DNA from: an uncultured Altererythrobacter sp.
GTDB lineage: Bacteria; Pseudomonadota; Alphaproteobacteria; Sphingomonadales; Sphingomonadaceae
Assembly (NCBI GenBank): GCA_946886565.1
Contig: CAMPIX010000007.1
Span: 1 to 64,000, forward strand
Direction: 5' to 3'
Length of the DNA: 64,000 nucleotides
Positions 34,387 through 42,779 of this stretch are shown here, in pieces. Position numbers and translations under genes: made by a program. The number at the start of each line of letters is the position of its first letter. Positions within the stretch are counted from its first letter, which is position 1. The notes below the pieces were generated by a model. That model was not told where the DNA came from. It did no database searches and saw nothing but the letters and a program-made list of their open reading frames with translations.

Positions 34387-34869
34387 TTAGACGCGGTCAG
34401 CCAGCAGCGCGGCGAGCCGTTCGATCCCGGCCGCATCCCCGGCGTCGAACCGGGAGAGCTCGGGGCTGTCGAGGTCGATCACCGCGACCACCGCGCCGTC
34501 CCGCATCAGGGGGACGACCAGCTCGGCGCGGCTCGCCGAATCGCAGGCGATATGGCCGGGAAAGGCATGAACATCGTCGACAAGCTGCGTCTCGCCCGTC
34601 CGCGCCGCAGCGCCGCACACTCCGCGGCCCAGTGGGATTCGGATACACGCTGGCCGGCCGGCAAACGGACCGAGCACCAGCTCGCCTTCGATTACGCGAT
34701 AGAAGCCCGCCCAGTTGAGCACCGGCAGGAACTCCCACATCAGTGCGGCGACGTTCGCCATGTTGGCAATTCCATCGGGCTCGCCCGCGGTCAGTGCATC
34801 GGCCGCTTCGCACAACTGGCGATAGAGTTCGTGCTTGGGCAGGTTCGGATCGGCGGTGAAATCGTACAT
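34387..34869 (-). CDS. msrC: Free methionine-(R)-sulphoxide reductase (GAF domain)
   Basis: This 160-aa GAF protein has all three catalytic cysteines of fRMsr: C75 and C85 in GRPACIRIPLGRGVCGAAA and C109 in HAFPGHIACDSASR. It reduces free methionine-R-sulphoxide with thioredoxin. ATG 34869 (MYDFTADPNL) matches the family start. A longer frame beginning at 34896 would overlap the divergent gene region and adds an atypical nine residues. It is likely cytoplasmic. Confidence 0.9.
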   Translation of the reverse strand: MYDFTADPNLPKHELYRQLCEAADALTAGEPDGIANMANVAALMWEFLPVLNWAGFYRVIEGELVLGPFAGRPACIRIPLGRGVCGAAARTGETQLVDDVHAFPGHIACDSASRAELVVPLMRDGAVVAVIDLDSPELSRFDAGDAAGIERLAALLADRV

Positions 34870-34931
34870 CGAAAGGCATCTAGGAGGCTGCGCCATTGCC
34901 GCAAGGCCTGTCAGCGCCTAATCGTCTCGAC

Positions 34932-36389
34932 ATGAGCATCAAGCGCAAGATCCTGATCTGGGTCCTCGTCCTCGTCCTCCTGCTGATTTTCGCCGCGACC
35001 TGGATCGTGCAGGGCAATGTGGCCGATCTCTCGGTCGAGGACGTTGCGGGCACCGATCCCACCCTGTCCGAACCCGAATCCGAGCTGGTGCCTACCGTGA
35101 AGATCGCCGAACCGGTCGGCTGGAGCGAAAGCGAGACGCCGCGGGCGGCGGAGGGGTTGACGGTGACCCGCTTCGCCACCGGGCTCGAGCACCCGCGCGT
35201 GCTCCACACGCTGCCCAACGGCGACGTGCTGGTCACGCTGACCCGCGCACCGGCGAAGCAGGGCGGCGGAGGCGGCATCACCGACTGGATCGCGGGTTTG
35301 CTGATGTCGCGCGCCGGTGCCACCGGCGAATCGCCCGATGAGCTCGTATTGCTGCGCGACAGCGATGGCGACGGCGCGGCCGATCAGCGCACGGTGCTGA
35401 CCGACGAGCTCGAATCTCCCTCGGGCATCGCCTGGGCCGACGGCACGCTCTACGTCGCGAACCATAACGCGCTGCTGGCCTTTCCCTACGAGCTCGGGGC
35501 GACCTCGATCACCGCCGAGCCGCGCAAGCTGATGGATCTGCCGGCCGCGGGCAACCACTGGATGCGCAACATTGCGCTCGATCCCGAAGGCGAGCACGTC
35601 TACGTCGCGGTCGGTTCGGCCTCGAACATCGGCGAGAAGGGCATGGAGGCCGAGGAAGGCCGCGCCGCGATCTGGGAATACGATCTCGAAACCAACCGCC
35701 AGCGGATATTCGCCACCGGCATGCGCAATCCCAACGGGCTCGATTTCAGCCCCTGGACCGGCGAGCTCTGGACCACGGTGAACGAGCGCGACATGCTCGG
35801 CTCGGACCTCGTGCCCGACTACCTCACCAACGTGCCGATCGGCGCACAATACGGCTGGCCCTGGCTCTACTGGAAGGACAATTTCGACCGGCGCGTGAAG
35901 CCGCCGATGCCGAACTTCCTCGTCGAATACGCGCGCCGCCCCGAATACGCTCTCGGGCCGCACGTCGCCGCGCTCGGCCTTGTGTTCAGCGAGGAAGGCG
36001 CGCGGATGGGGCCGCGCTTCGACCAGGGCGCGTTCATCGCGCGGCACGGCTCGTGGAACCGCAAGCCGCCTTCGGGCTATGATGTAATCTACGTGCCCTT
36101 CGACGACCTTGGCAATCCGACCGGCAAGCCGATCCCCGTCCTCACAGGCTTCCTCACGGGGGAGGGTACGACCCGCGGGCGGCCGACCTGGGTCGAATGG
36201 GCGAGCGACGGCGCGCTGCTGGTGAGCGACGACACCGCCGGCATCATCTGGCGCGTGATCGCGCCCGGGGCGGAGCCGCAGACCGCAATCGAGTCGCTCA
36301 GCGGCGCCTCGCTGCCGCCGCAGCGCGAGCTGTCGGGCGATCCCAGCGCAAGCTTTGCCGAGGATTACGCGCGCACGAGCGGCCAGTAA
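34932..36389 (+). CDS. Sorbosone dehydrogenase-like (PQQ-type sugar dehydrogenase) protein
   Basis: This 485-aa protein has one N-terminal transmembrane anchor (ILIWVLVLVLLLIFAATWIV) and a six-bladed propeller domain. It shows GLEHPRVLHTLPNGDVLVT, LPAAGNHWMRNIALDPEG, GMRNPNGLDFSPWTGELWTT and RHGSWNRKPPSGYDVIYVPF, typical of the L-sorbosone/glucose dehydrogenase (GSDH) group. Enzymes of this type use PQQ in the periplasm. PQQ synthesis genes are not nearby. The acidic ESELVPTVKIAEP segment after the anchor is a linker. The start at 34932 gives MSIKRKILIW. Confidence 0.82.
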   Translation: MSIKRKILIWVLVLVLLLIFAATWIVQGNVADLSVEDVAGTDPTLSEPESELVPTVKIAEPVGWSESETPRAAEGLTVTRFATGLEHPRVLHTLPNGDVLVTLTRAPAKQGGGGGITDWIAGLLMSRAGATGESPDELVLLRDSDGDGAADQRTVLTDELESPSGIAWADGTLYVANHNALLAFPYELGATSITAEPRKLMDLPAAGNHWMRNIALDPEGEHVYVAVGSASNIGEKGMEAEEGRAAIWEYDLETNRQRIFATGMRNPNGLDFSPWTGELWTTVNERDMLGSDLVPDYLTNVPIGAQYGWPWLYWKDNFDRRVKPPMPNFLVEYARRPEYALGPHVAALGLVFSEEGARMGPRFDQGAFIARHGSWNRKPPSGYDVIYVPFDDLGNPTGKPIPVLTGFLTGEGTTRGRPTWVEWASDGALLVSDDTAGIIWRVIAPGAEPQTAIESLSGASLPPQRELSGDPSASFAEDYARTSGQ

Positions 36390-36392
36390 TTG

Positions 36393-37232
36393 CTAGAACG
36401 CGCGGCCCGCGCGGCCGGCGAGTTCGTTGACGTATTGCCAGGCGGTGCGGCCCGAGCGTGCGCCGCGCCGCCGCGCCCATTCGAGCGCGTCGCTCTCGTC
36501 CCAGCTCAGCCCGTGTTCGGCGGCATAGCCGGCGACGATCGCGAGATAGTCGTCCTGCGAGGCGTTGTGGAAGCCGATCGCGAGCCCGAAGCGGTCGGCG
36601 AGCGCCAACTTGTCGTCGACCGCGTCGCGCGGGTTGAGCGGCCCATGCGAGACGGTATCCTGCTCGTTCGCCTGGCGCGGCACGATCGCGCGGCGGTTCG
36701 AGGTGACGGCGAGGCGCACGTTGGAGGGGCGTGCCTCCACCCCGCCTTCGAGCCACGAGCGCAAATGGCGGGGGCCGACGGAATCGTCGTCCGAAAAGCC
36801 GAGATCGTCGACAAAGACGAGGAAGTTGCGCTCGACCCGCCCCAGTTCGGCGAACAGGCGCGGCAGCATCTCGAGAGCGCCGGTGCTCGCCTGCACCAGC
36901 GCGAGCGCGCGGGGCTCATTTTCCTGTGCGCTGACGACCGCCGCGCGCACCAGCGCCGACTTGCCCATGCCACGCGCCCCCCACAGCAGCATGTCGTGCG
37001 CCGCGTGACCTCGCGCGAGCCGCGCGACGTTCTGCGCGACCGCATCGCGCTGAGAGTCGATACCCTTGAGCAATTGCAGGGGCGGGGCGTCGATGGCGGC
37101 GATCCGGCGTCCGTCCGACCCATCCCATACATAGGCGGGTGCGGCGCGCCAGTCGGTCGCGGCACACCTGCCACCCGCCAGTCGTTCGAGCGCGTCCGCG
37201 ATCCGCGCGAGAGGGTCGCCCTGATCGGCCAT
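36393..37232 (-). CDS. DUF815 family AAA-type ATPase
   Basis: The 279-aa protein has Walker A GARGMGKS (residues 85-92) and Walker B FLVFVDD (137-143), with SNVRLAVTSNRRAIVPR (sensor region) and RFGLAIGFHNASQDDYLAIV further on. It matches DUF815 ATPases, cytoplasmic P-loop proteins of unknown role. The start overlaps the acyl-CoA dehydrogenase stop by one base (TGATG), so translation may be coupled. The pairing with an acyl-CoA dehydrogenase has no obvious biochemical reason. Confidence 0.82.
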   Translation of the reverse strand: MADQGDPLARIADALERLAGGRCAATDWRAAPAYVWDGSDGRRIAAIDAPPLQLLKGIDSQRDAVAQNVARLARGHAAHDMLLWGARGMGKSALVRAAVVSAQENEPRALALVQASTGALEMLPRLFAELGRVERNFLVFVDDLGFSDDDSVGPRHLRSWLEGGVEARPSNVRLAVTSNRRAIVPRQANEQDTVSHGPLNPRDAVDDKLALADRFGLAIGFHNASQDDYLAIVAGYAAEHGLSWDESDALEWARRRGARSGRTAWQYVNELAGRAGRAF

Positions 37233-38971
37233 CACTCGGCGAACTGCTCGGCCCCGAGCGGGTAGAGCGCCTCGGCCCCGGCAGTCGCAGAAGCCTTGAG
37301 CCCGTTCGCCTCGGGCACGATCCGGTCGAGGAAGAAGCGCACGCTGGCGCGTTTCGCCACCGCGCGGCCCGGCGCTTCGCCATCCTCGACCGCGCGCAAC
37401 TGGCGCAGCAGTTGCCAACCAGCGACCGCCACTGCGCTCATCGTGCAGAACGGCACGCTGCCCGCGAGCCGGTCGTCGAGGCTCGCACTGTCACGCATCC
37501 ATTCGGCAACCGCCGCGCAATCCTGCGCCAACGCGCCGAGCATCGCTTCATCGCCGGCATCGCGCGCGATATCGTGCATCAGCGCGGCATAGGCCGCGCC
37601 GTCCTCGATCCCGAGCTTGCGGGTGACGAGATCGGCGGCCTGGATGCCGTTGGTGCCTTCGTAGATCGGCGCGATGCGCACGTCTCGCAGGTGCTGCGCG
37701 GCGCCGGCCTCCTCGATGAAGCCCATGCCGCCGTGGACCTGCACCCCGAGGCTCGCGACCTCGACCCCTGCGTCGGTGCCCCAGGCCTTGATCAGCGGAA
37801 CCAGCACTTCGCCGCGCCGCGCCGCGGCTTCGTCGCCCAGCGTGCCGCGGTCGACCTGCCCGGCGGTGTAGTAAAGCAGCGCGCGCGCACCCTCGGTCAG
37901 CGCCTTCATCCGCAGCAGCATGCGCCGCACGTCGGGGTGCTCGACGATCGCCACCGGGGTCTTGTCGGGCGAACCCGCGCGCGCCGACTGCACGCGGTCG
38001 CGGGCATAGGCGAGCGCGGCCTGCGTTGCCCGCTCGCCGATCTGCACGCCCTGGTTGCCGACGTTGATCCGCGCGTTGTTCATCATCGTGAACATGGCCA
38101 TGAGCCCGCGGTTCTCCGCGCCGACCAGTTCGCCAATGCACTCCCCGTTGTCGCCGTAGCTCATCACGCAGGTTGGCGAGGCGTGGATGCCGAGCTTGTG
38201 CTCGAGGCTGGCGCAGCGAAGATCGTTCTTCGCGCCGAGCGAGCCGTCGGCGTTCACATGATACTTGGGCACGAGGAACAGCGAGATTCCGCGGCTGCCC
38301 TCGGGCGCGTCGGGGAGGCGCGCGAGGACGAGGTGGACGATGTTCTCCGCCAGCTCGTGCTCGCCCCAGGTGATGAAGATCTTCTGCCCGGCGATGCGAT
38401 ACTTGCCCGCGTGCTCGCCGTCCGCGATCGGCGTGGCGCTGGCGCGCAGTGCGCCAAGGTCGCTGCCCGCCTGCGGTTCGGTGAGGTTCATCGTCCCCGA
38501 CCATTCGCCGCTCACCAGCTTGGGCAGGTAGAGGGCCTTTTGCGCGGCGCTGCCGTGATGCTCGAGCGCCTCGGTCGCGCCGACCGAGAGCATCGGCAGC
38601 AGACTGAAAGCCATGTTCGCGGTGCCGAGGTTCTCGAGCACGTTGCACGTGAGCGTGAAGGGCAGACCCTGGCCGCCGTGCTCGGCCGGCCCGGCGATCG
38701 CGTTCCAGCCTTGTTCGACATAGTGGCGATAGGCCTCTGCGAACCCGTCCGGCGCGCGCACGACACCGTTCTCGAGCTTCGATCCCGTCAGGTCCCCCGC
38801 ACGATTGAGCGGGGCCCATTCGCCCGCCGCGAATTGCCCGATTCCCTCGACGATCGCTTCGACCATGTCCGGTTCGGCGGCGGCGAAGCGCTCGGACGCT
38901 GCGAGTTCGGCGATTCCGGCGTTGACGCGGATCGCGAGCAACTGGTCCTGCGTGGCGGGCGAATAGGTCAC
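37232..38971 (-). CDS. Acyl-CoA dehydrogenase (DmdC-like long type)
   Basis: The 579-aa flavoprotein has an N-terminal ACAD helical domain, GTMNLTEPQAGSDLGALRA and FITWGEHELAENIVHL in the middle domain, and YARDRVQSARAG and MGFIEEAGAAQHLRDVRIAPIYEGTNGIQ in the C-terminal domain. An extra C-terminal extension of about 100 residues is typical of long FadE/DmdC-like members. It oxidises acyl-CoA thioesters. The substrate could be a fatty acid or 3-methylmercaptopropionyl-CoA. The start is GTG 38971 with AGAGGAAG upstream; a GTG at 39001 is an alternative. A shared operon with the DUF815 gene is likely. Confidence 0.86.
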   Translation of the reverse strand: MTYSPATQDQLLAIRVNAGIAELAASERFAAAEPDMVEAIVEGIGQFAAGEWAPLNRAGDLTGSKLENGVVRAPDGFAEAYRHYVEQGWNAIAGPAEHGGQGLPFTLTCNVLENLGTANMAFSLLPMLSVGATEALEHHGSAAQKALYLPKLVSGEWSGTMNLTEPQAGSDLGALRASATPIADGEHAGKYRIAGQKIFITWGEHELAENIVHLVLARLPDAPEGSRGISLFLVPKYHVNADGSLGAKNDLRCASLEHKLGIHASPTCVMSYGDNGECIGELVGAENRGLMAMFTMMNNARINVGNQGVQIGERATQAALAYARDRVQSARAGSPDKTPVAIVEHPDVRRMLLRMKALTEGARALLYYTAGQVDRGTLGDEAAARRGEVLVPLIKAWGTDAGVEVASLGVQVHGGMGFIEEAGAAQHLRDVRIAPIYEGTNGIQAADLVTRKLGIEDGAAYAALMHDIARDAGDEAMLGALAQDCAAVAEWMRDSASLDDRLAGSVPFCTMSAVAVAGWQLLRQLRAVEDGEAPGRAVAKRASVRFFLDRIVPEANGLKASATAGAEALYPLGAEQFAE

Positions 38972-39022
38972 TGGGCGGCGCTTCCTCTTGGCTTTTCGCA
39001 CCTGCGAATATAGCGCGCACGA

Positions 39023-39976
39023 ATGGGCGGCAAGAACGCTACGGAAACGCTACCTGCCGACGAGGTGGGAATCGCGCGCGCAGCAGCGATCCTGCGCGAG
39101 GGCGGGCTCGTCGCGGTGCCGACCGAGACGGTCTACGGCCTCGCCGCGCGCGCCGACAGCGCCGCAGCGGTCGCGCGGATCTACGCCGCCAAGGGCCGGC
39201 CGGACTTCAATCCGCTGATCGTCCACGTGCGCGACGCGGAGCAGGCGGCGCGCTATGCGGACCTTGACCGCGACGCGGCGTTGCTCGCCGAACGTGCCTG
39301 GCCCGGGCCGTTGACGCTCGTGTTGCCGCGCCGGGCGCGGTCCGGGCTGGCGCCGACGGTCACTGCAGGCTTGCCGACAGTGGCGCTGCGTGCGCCCGCG
39401 CATCCGGCGATGCGCGCACTGCTTGCGGCATGCGACTTTCCGCTCGCCGCACCCTCGGCCAACCGCAGCGGTTTCATCAGCCCGACCAGCGCCGAACATG
39501 TTCGCGCCTCGCTCGACGGGCGGATCGACTTGATCCTCGATGCGGGAGCGTGCGAGGCGGGGCTCGAATCGACGATTCTTGCGATCCGCGCGGACGGGAG
39601 CTGGGACGAACTACGCCCTGGTCCGGTCGATCTCGCGGCATTGCGCGCGAAGCACTTCGCGCAGCCGGAGGTGCGGGGAAGGCGAGGGTCGGCGATCGAG
39701 GCGCCGGGGCAGCTTGCGCGCCACTATGCGCCCGGAAAGCCCGTGCGGCTCGAGGCCGAAACGAGCGCAGCGGACGAATTCCATATCGGTTTCGGCGAGG
39801 TCGCAGGCGATTGCTCGCTGTCGCCCGCTCGCAATCTCTCCGAAGCTGCTGCGCGCCTCTACGCCTGCCTGCACGAGGCGGCGCGTTCGGACAAACCGCG
39901 CGTGGCCATCGCGCCGGTGCCCGACGAAGGGTTGGGCAAGGCGATCAACGACCGTCTGCGCCGCGCCGCCGCCTGA
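39023..39976 (+). CDS. tsaC: L-threonylcarbamoyladenylate synthase (Sua5 type)
   Basis: The 317-aa protein makes threonylcarbamoyl-AMP for the t6A37 tRNA modification. The YrdC core shows GGLVAVPTETVYGLAARADS, KGRPDFNPLIVHV, WPGPLTLVL and APSANRSGFISPT. It also has a C-terminal Sua5 domain (after about residue 205), linked by APGQLARHYAPGKP. It is thus the long Sua5 type rather than short TsaC. It is divergent from the acyl-CoA dehydrogenase gene. Confidence 0.93.
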   Translation: MGGKNATETLPADEVGIARAAAILREGGLVAVPTETVYGLAARADSAAAVARIYAAKGRPDFNPLIVHVRDAEQAARYADLDRDAALLAERAWPGPLTLVLPRRARSGLAPTVTAGLPTVALRAPAHPAMRALLAACDFPLAAPSANRSGFISPTSAEHVRASLDGRIDLILDAGACEAGLESTILAIRADGSWDELRPGPVDLAALRAKHFAQPEVRGRRGSAIEAPGQLARHYAPGKPVRLEAETSAADEFHIGFGEVAGDCSLSPARNLSEAAARLYACLHEAARSDKPRVAIAPVPDEGLGKAINDRLRRAAA

Positions 39977-39982
39977 GATGCG

Positions 39983-40321
39983 TCAGCGCGGTTCGGTCGG
40001 CGGCTGGGGTACGCTCGGCAGCAGCACCTGAATTTCGGCGTAAGTCTTGCGTGCAGCGTCGCATGCGCGCCGGTCGCCGTCGGTGCAGTCGCGCATTTCT
40101 TCGCCGTAGCGTCTCTCGAGCCGGCCGAGCTCCGCCTCGCGCTCGCGCAAGGCGCGTCCGCGCTTCTCGTCCGCTTCCGACTGGCTGGTCGTCGCCATGT
40201 CGACGCCCTTGCTCGCCACTTTGACCGGCAGGGTCGCCACGTCGAGCGCCGTCTTGGCCAGACAGCCGCTCAAAGCGAACGCCAGAGGCAGAACGGCCGA
40301 AACCAGGGCTATGCCGCGCAT
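39983..40321 (-). CDS. Small lipoprotein, function unknown
   Basis: The 112-aa product has a lipoprotein signal (MRGIALVSAVLPLAFALSGC, lipobox cysteine C20). It continues with a charged helical part (SEADEKRGRALREREAELGR) and two cysteines in DCTDGDRRACDAA, then a proline-rich tail. It should be anchored in the envelope by lipid. A longer frame upstream is not supported. I do not know a family. It is next to another lipoprotein gene on the same strand. Confidence 0.65.
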   Translation of the reverse strand: MRGIALVSAVLPLAFALSGCLAKTALDVATLPVKVASKGVDMATTSQSEADEKRGRALREREAELGRLERRYGEEMRDCTDGDRRACDAARKTYAEIQVLLPSVPQPPTEPR

Positions 40322-40386
40322 GGAACTCTCCTTCCTGCACGGCATAGCCCAAAGTTGGCGTCCGCGCGATGAACGCGGACGAATTT

Positions 40387-41193
40387 TTATTGCGGTTCGG
40401 GCGCTTGCGGCGGTTCGGGTGCCTCCGGGGGTGTGGGCGCCGCCGGAGGCGCGCTGCCCGCGGCCGTGGTGCCGGCCTGGCAGGTGAGTGTGCCCGAGCC
40501 CATCGAATTGATCGTGCAACGCGCCGAGCCGGTGACGGTCACGTCGCCCGAACCCATGATCGTCGCCTCGACCATACCGTCGGAGACGAACGCGGCGTCG
40601 CCCGATCCGGCGATGGTGATCTCGGCGCGATCGACCTTGAGCCCCGCCATCTCGGCGCTGCCGGATCCCGCGACGTTGAGTTCGAGCGAGCCCACGCGGC
40701 CTGCAGCGCTGTAGGTGCCCGATCCGGCGATCGTGACCTCGAGCGTAGCCGCATCGACACTCGCGGTGTGCGCGGTGCCGCTGCCCGCGATGGTCACTTC
40801 GGCGTCGCCGTCGAGCACGTCGGCTTCGGCCCGGCCCGAGCCCGCGAGGACGAGCTTCTCCAGTTTCGGGAGCGTCACCCGTACGGTGGCCTTGCCGTCG
40901 ACGTCTTTCCAGTCGTTGTCGCGCATGATTCCGAGCGTCTCGTCGTCGAGCGTGAAGCGCAGCGCGTCGACCGCTTCCTGGTCTCCGCTGACATCGATAT
41001 CGAGCGTCGCGCCGCGGGTGATGATGACGTTGTCGGGCCCGGCGGCGACGACTTCGGTGGGGCTCTTGCCCGCCAGGTCGAGCTCGGCGAGCGGAACGCC
41101 ATCGGACCCGTTGATGTTGATATTGCCGTTGCAGCCGCTCGCCATCATCATCGCGACGACCGGGGCGACACCCTTGAGAATCTTGTGCAACAT
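40387..41193 (-). CDS. DUF2807 (head-GIN) beta-solenoid lipoprotein
   Basis: The 268-aa protein has a signal with a likely lipobox (MMMASGC) near residue 21. The central part repeats a short strand-turn unit ending in AGSG or MGSG (VTIAGSGTAH, LNVAGSGSAE, ITIAGSGDAA, TIMGSGDVTV) at about 20-residue spacing, expected to form a right-handed beta-helix as in DUF2807. The tail is Pro/Ala/Glu rich. Its function is unknown. DUF2807 proteins are envelope-associated. The start at 41193 gives MLHKILKGVAPVVAM. Confidence 0.8.
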   Translation of the reverse strand: MLHKILKGVAPVVAMMMASGCNGNININGSDGVPLAELDLAGKSPTEVVAAGPDNVIITRGATLDIDVSGDQEAVDALRFTLDDETLGIMRDNDWKDVDGKATVRVTLPKLEKLVLAGSGRAEADVLDGDAEVTIAGSGTAHTASVDAATLEVTIAGSGTYSAAGRVGSLELNVAGSGSAEMAGLKVDRAEITIAGSGDAAFVSDGMVEATIMGSGDVTVTGSARCTINSMGSGTLTCQAGTTAAGSAPPAAPTPPEAPEPPQAPEPQ

Positions 41194-41274
41194 GTGATTC
41201 GTCCTCTTCGAAAACCGACCACTCCGTGTTGCCGACATAATACAGTGGCGCGGGCCGTTCAACCTCGATACGAA

Positions 41275-41300
41275 AAGGGCCGCCCGATCGGGCGGCCCTT
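41275..41300 (-). terminator. Intrinsic terminator downstream of carD
   Basis: A perfect 26-base palindrome (two 13-bp arms, AAGGGCCGCCCGA and its complement) is followed on the minus strand by TTTTCG. It lies 40 bases after the carD stop, between carD and the DUF2807 gene on the same strand. On the + strand the tail is weak. Confidence 0.82.
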
Positions 41301-41340
41301 CGTCGGCTGGCGATTGCACTTGGTCGAATCGGCCCGAGGC

Positions 41341-41874
41341 TTATGCCTCCTCGGCGTTCTCGTAGTACTGCGGCGCATGCTCGCGCAGGACGTCGAGAAT
41401 CTTCTCGAGCGCGGTCGGCTCGTCGGTCTTCTCCATGGCCGCAAGCTCGCGCGCCAGACGGCTGGAGGCCGCTTCGAAGATCTGCCGTTCGGAATAGGAC
41501 TGCTCGGGCTGGTCCTCGGGGCGGAACAGGTCGCGTGTCACTTCGGCGATCGAGACGAGATCGCCCGAATTGATCTTCGCTTCGTATTCCTGCGCGCGGC
41601 GGCTCCACATCGTGCGCTTGACCTTGGGCTTGCCCTTCAGGGTCTCCATCGCTTCCTTGAGCGTCTTGTCGCTCGACAGCTTGCGCATGCCGATCGCCTC
41701 GACCTTGTTGGTCGGAACGCGGAGTGTCATGCGCTCTTTCTCGAAGCGGAGCACGTAGAGCTCCAGCTGCATCCCCGCGATTTCCTCGTTCTGCAGCTCG
41801 ATCACACGGCCCACGCCGTGCTTGGGGTAAACGACGTAATCGCCGACATCGAAGGCGGGTGCCTTGCTGGCCAT
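41341..41874 (-). CDS. carD: CarD/CdnL-family transcription regulator
   Basis: The 177-aa protein has an N-terminal CarD-type RNA polymerase interaction domain (FDVGDYVVYPKHGVGRVIEL, ERMTLRVPTNKVEAIGMRKL). A helical C-terminal DNA-binding part follows (MWSRRAQEYEAKINSGDLV, QIFEAASSRLARELAAM). CdnL proteins bind RNAP beta and stabilise open complexes at rRNA and growth-related promoters. ATG 41874 was chosen over a TTG two codons upstream. A TATAAT -10 lies upstream and a strong terminator downstream, so it can be a single-gene unit after fdxA. Confidence 0.92.
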   Translation of the reverse strand: MASKAPAFDVGDYVVYPKHGVGRVIELQNEEIAGMQLELYVLRFEKERMTLRVPTNKVEAIGMRKLSSDKTLKEAMETLKGKPKVKRTMWSRRAQEYEAKINSGDLVSIAEVTRDLFRPEDQPEQSYSERQIFEAASSRLARELAAMEKTDEPTALEKILDVLREHAPQYYENAEEA

Positions 41875-42036
41875 GCACAAGTCCTTTCTGCAGCCGGACC
41901 CGAGATAACCGACAGTCGAATCGTCGTCGCGCCGCGCCGCACGAAGCGCGGTCGATTGCCGATTATGCTGTCGCGGGTGGGCCCGACCTTTCTGCTGTCA
42001 CGCCTGCGGCCGGCGCGCGGCCGGAGCAGTTGTTGC

Positions 42037-42042
42037 ATTATA
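42037..42042 (-). promoter_or_regulatory. Consensus -10 box upstream of carD
   Basis: On the minus strand CTATATAATGC gives a perfect TATAAT (42042 to 42037) about 160 bases before the carD ATG. No good -35 is present at 17 bp. The surrounding TTGTTGC...GCACAAC inverted half-sites could bind a regulator. The rest of the 246-bp carD-fdxA gap shows no gene. Confidence 0.45.
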
Positions 42043-42120
42043 TAGCACAACAGCAAGAAAATTGCGAGTCCGGTGTGCGGTTCCCGGACCGGGTGCCGGT
42101 TGGCGCGGCCCGAGCGGCCC

Positions 42121-42459
42121 TCAGTCGCCCTCGCCGGGTTCGGGCGTGAAGTACTTGTCGAACTTGTCTTCCTCGCCCTTGTGCTCGTCGGCGTCTGCCG
42201 GCGGGTCCTTCTGGCTCGTGATGTTGGGCCATTCGGCGGAGTACTTGGTGTTCAGTTCCAGCCACTTCTCCAGCCCGTCCTCGGTGTCGGGCAGGATCGC
42301 TTCGGCCGGGCACTCGGGCTCGCACACGCCGCAGTCGATGCACTCGCTGGGGTTGATCACCAGCATCGTTTCGCCTTCGTAGAAACAGTCGACCGGGCAG
42401 ACCTCGACGCAGTCGGTGTACTTGCACTTGATGCAGGCGTCGGTGACGACATAGGTCAT
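42121..42459 (-). CDS. fdxA: 7Fe ferredoxin FdxA
   Basis: The 112-aa ferredoxin begins [19 protein letters not shown] with C9, C12, C17, C21, C25, and has a second cluster motif C40, C43, C46, C50 ([12 protein letters not shown]). This is the pattern of a [3Fe-4S][4Fe-4S] protein. It is a low-potential electron carrier. The ATG overlaps the S4-protein stop by 4 bases. fdxA next to carD recurs in alphaproteobacteria. Confidence 0.93.
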   Translation of the reverse strand: MTYVVTDACIKCKYTDCVEVCPVDCFYEGETMLVINPSECIDCGVCEPECPAEAILPDTEDGLEKWLELNTKYSAEWPNITSQKDPPADADEHKGEEDKFDKYFTPEPGEGD

Positions 42460-42779
42460 TGCGGATCGCTTTCCTTCCTGGCTGGGCCCGAACTTGCGGC
42501 CTGCCCCGCTGCTATGGCGCTTTGCCCGTCCGGGTCAAGCGCGCGATAGCAGGCCTGCGCTTCGGTCGCCGGGCCGCGGCGCGCGGGCAGGGCGAGAAGT
42601 TCGATCACCTGTATGCTGCGTCCAGCCGGAAAGGTCAGCACGTCGCCCGGGGCGACCGGTTGGCTGGTGCGCATGACGCGCTGCCCGTTGCGCCGGACGT
42701 GTCCGGCCTCGATCAGCGTCTGTGCCAGGCCGCGCGTCTTTGCGAAGCGCAACTGCCACAGCAGCCTGTCGATCCGCAC
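42456..42779 (-). CDS. S4-domain RNA-binding protein (Hsp15-like)
   Basis: The 107-aa protein starts with an S4 fold ([40 protein letters not shown]), as in Hsp15, which binds free 50S subunits carrying stalled peptidyl-tRNA. The tail is alanine-rich and loose. The GTG start at 42779 directly follows the helicase TAG stop, and the stop overlaps fdxA, so helicase-S4-fdxA is one transcript. Confidence 0.83.
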   Translation of the reverse strand: MRIDRLLWQLRFAKTRGLAQTLIEAGHVRRNGQRVMRTSQPVAPGDVLTFPAGRSIQVIELLALPARRGPATEAQACYRALDPDGQSAIAAGQAASSGPARKESDPQ

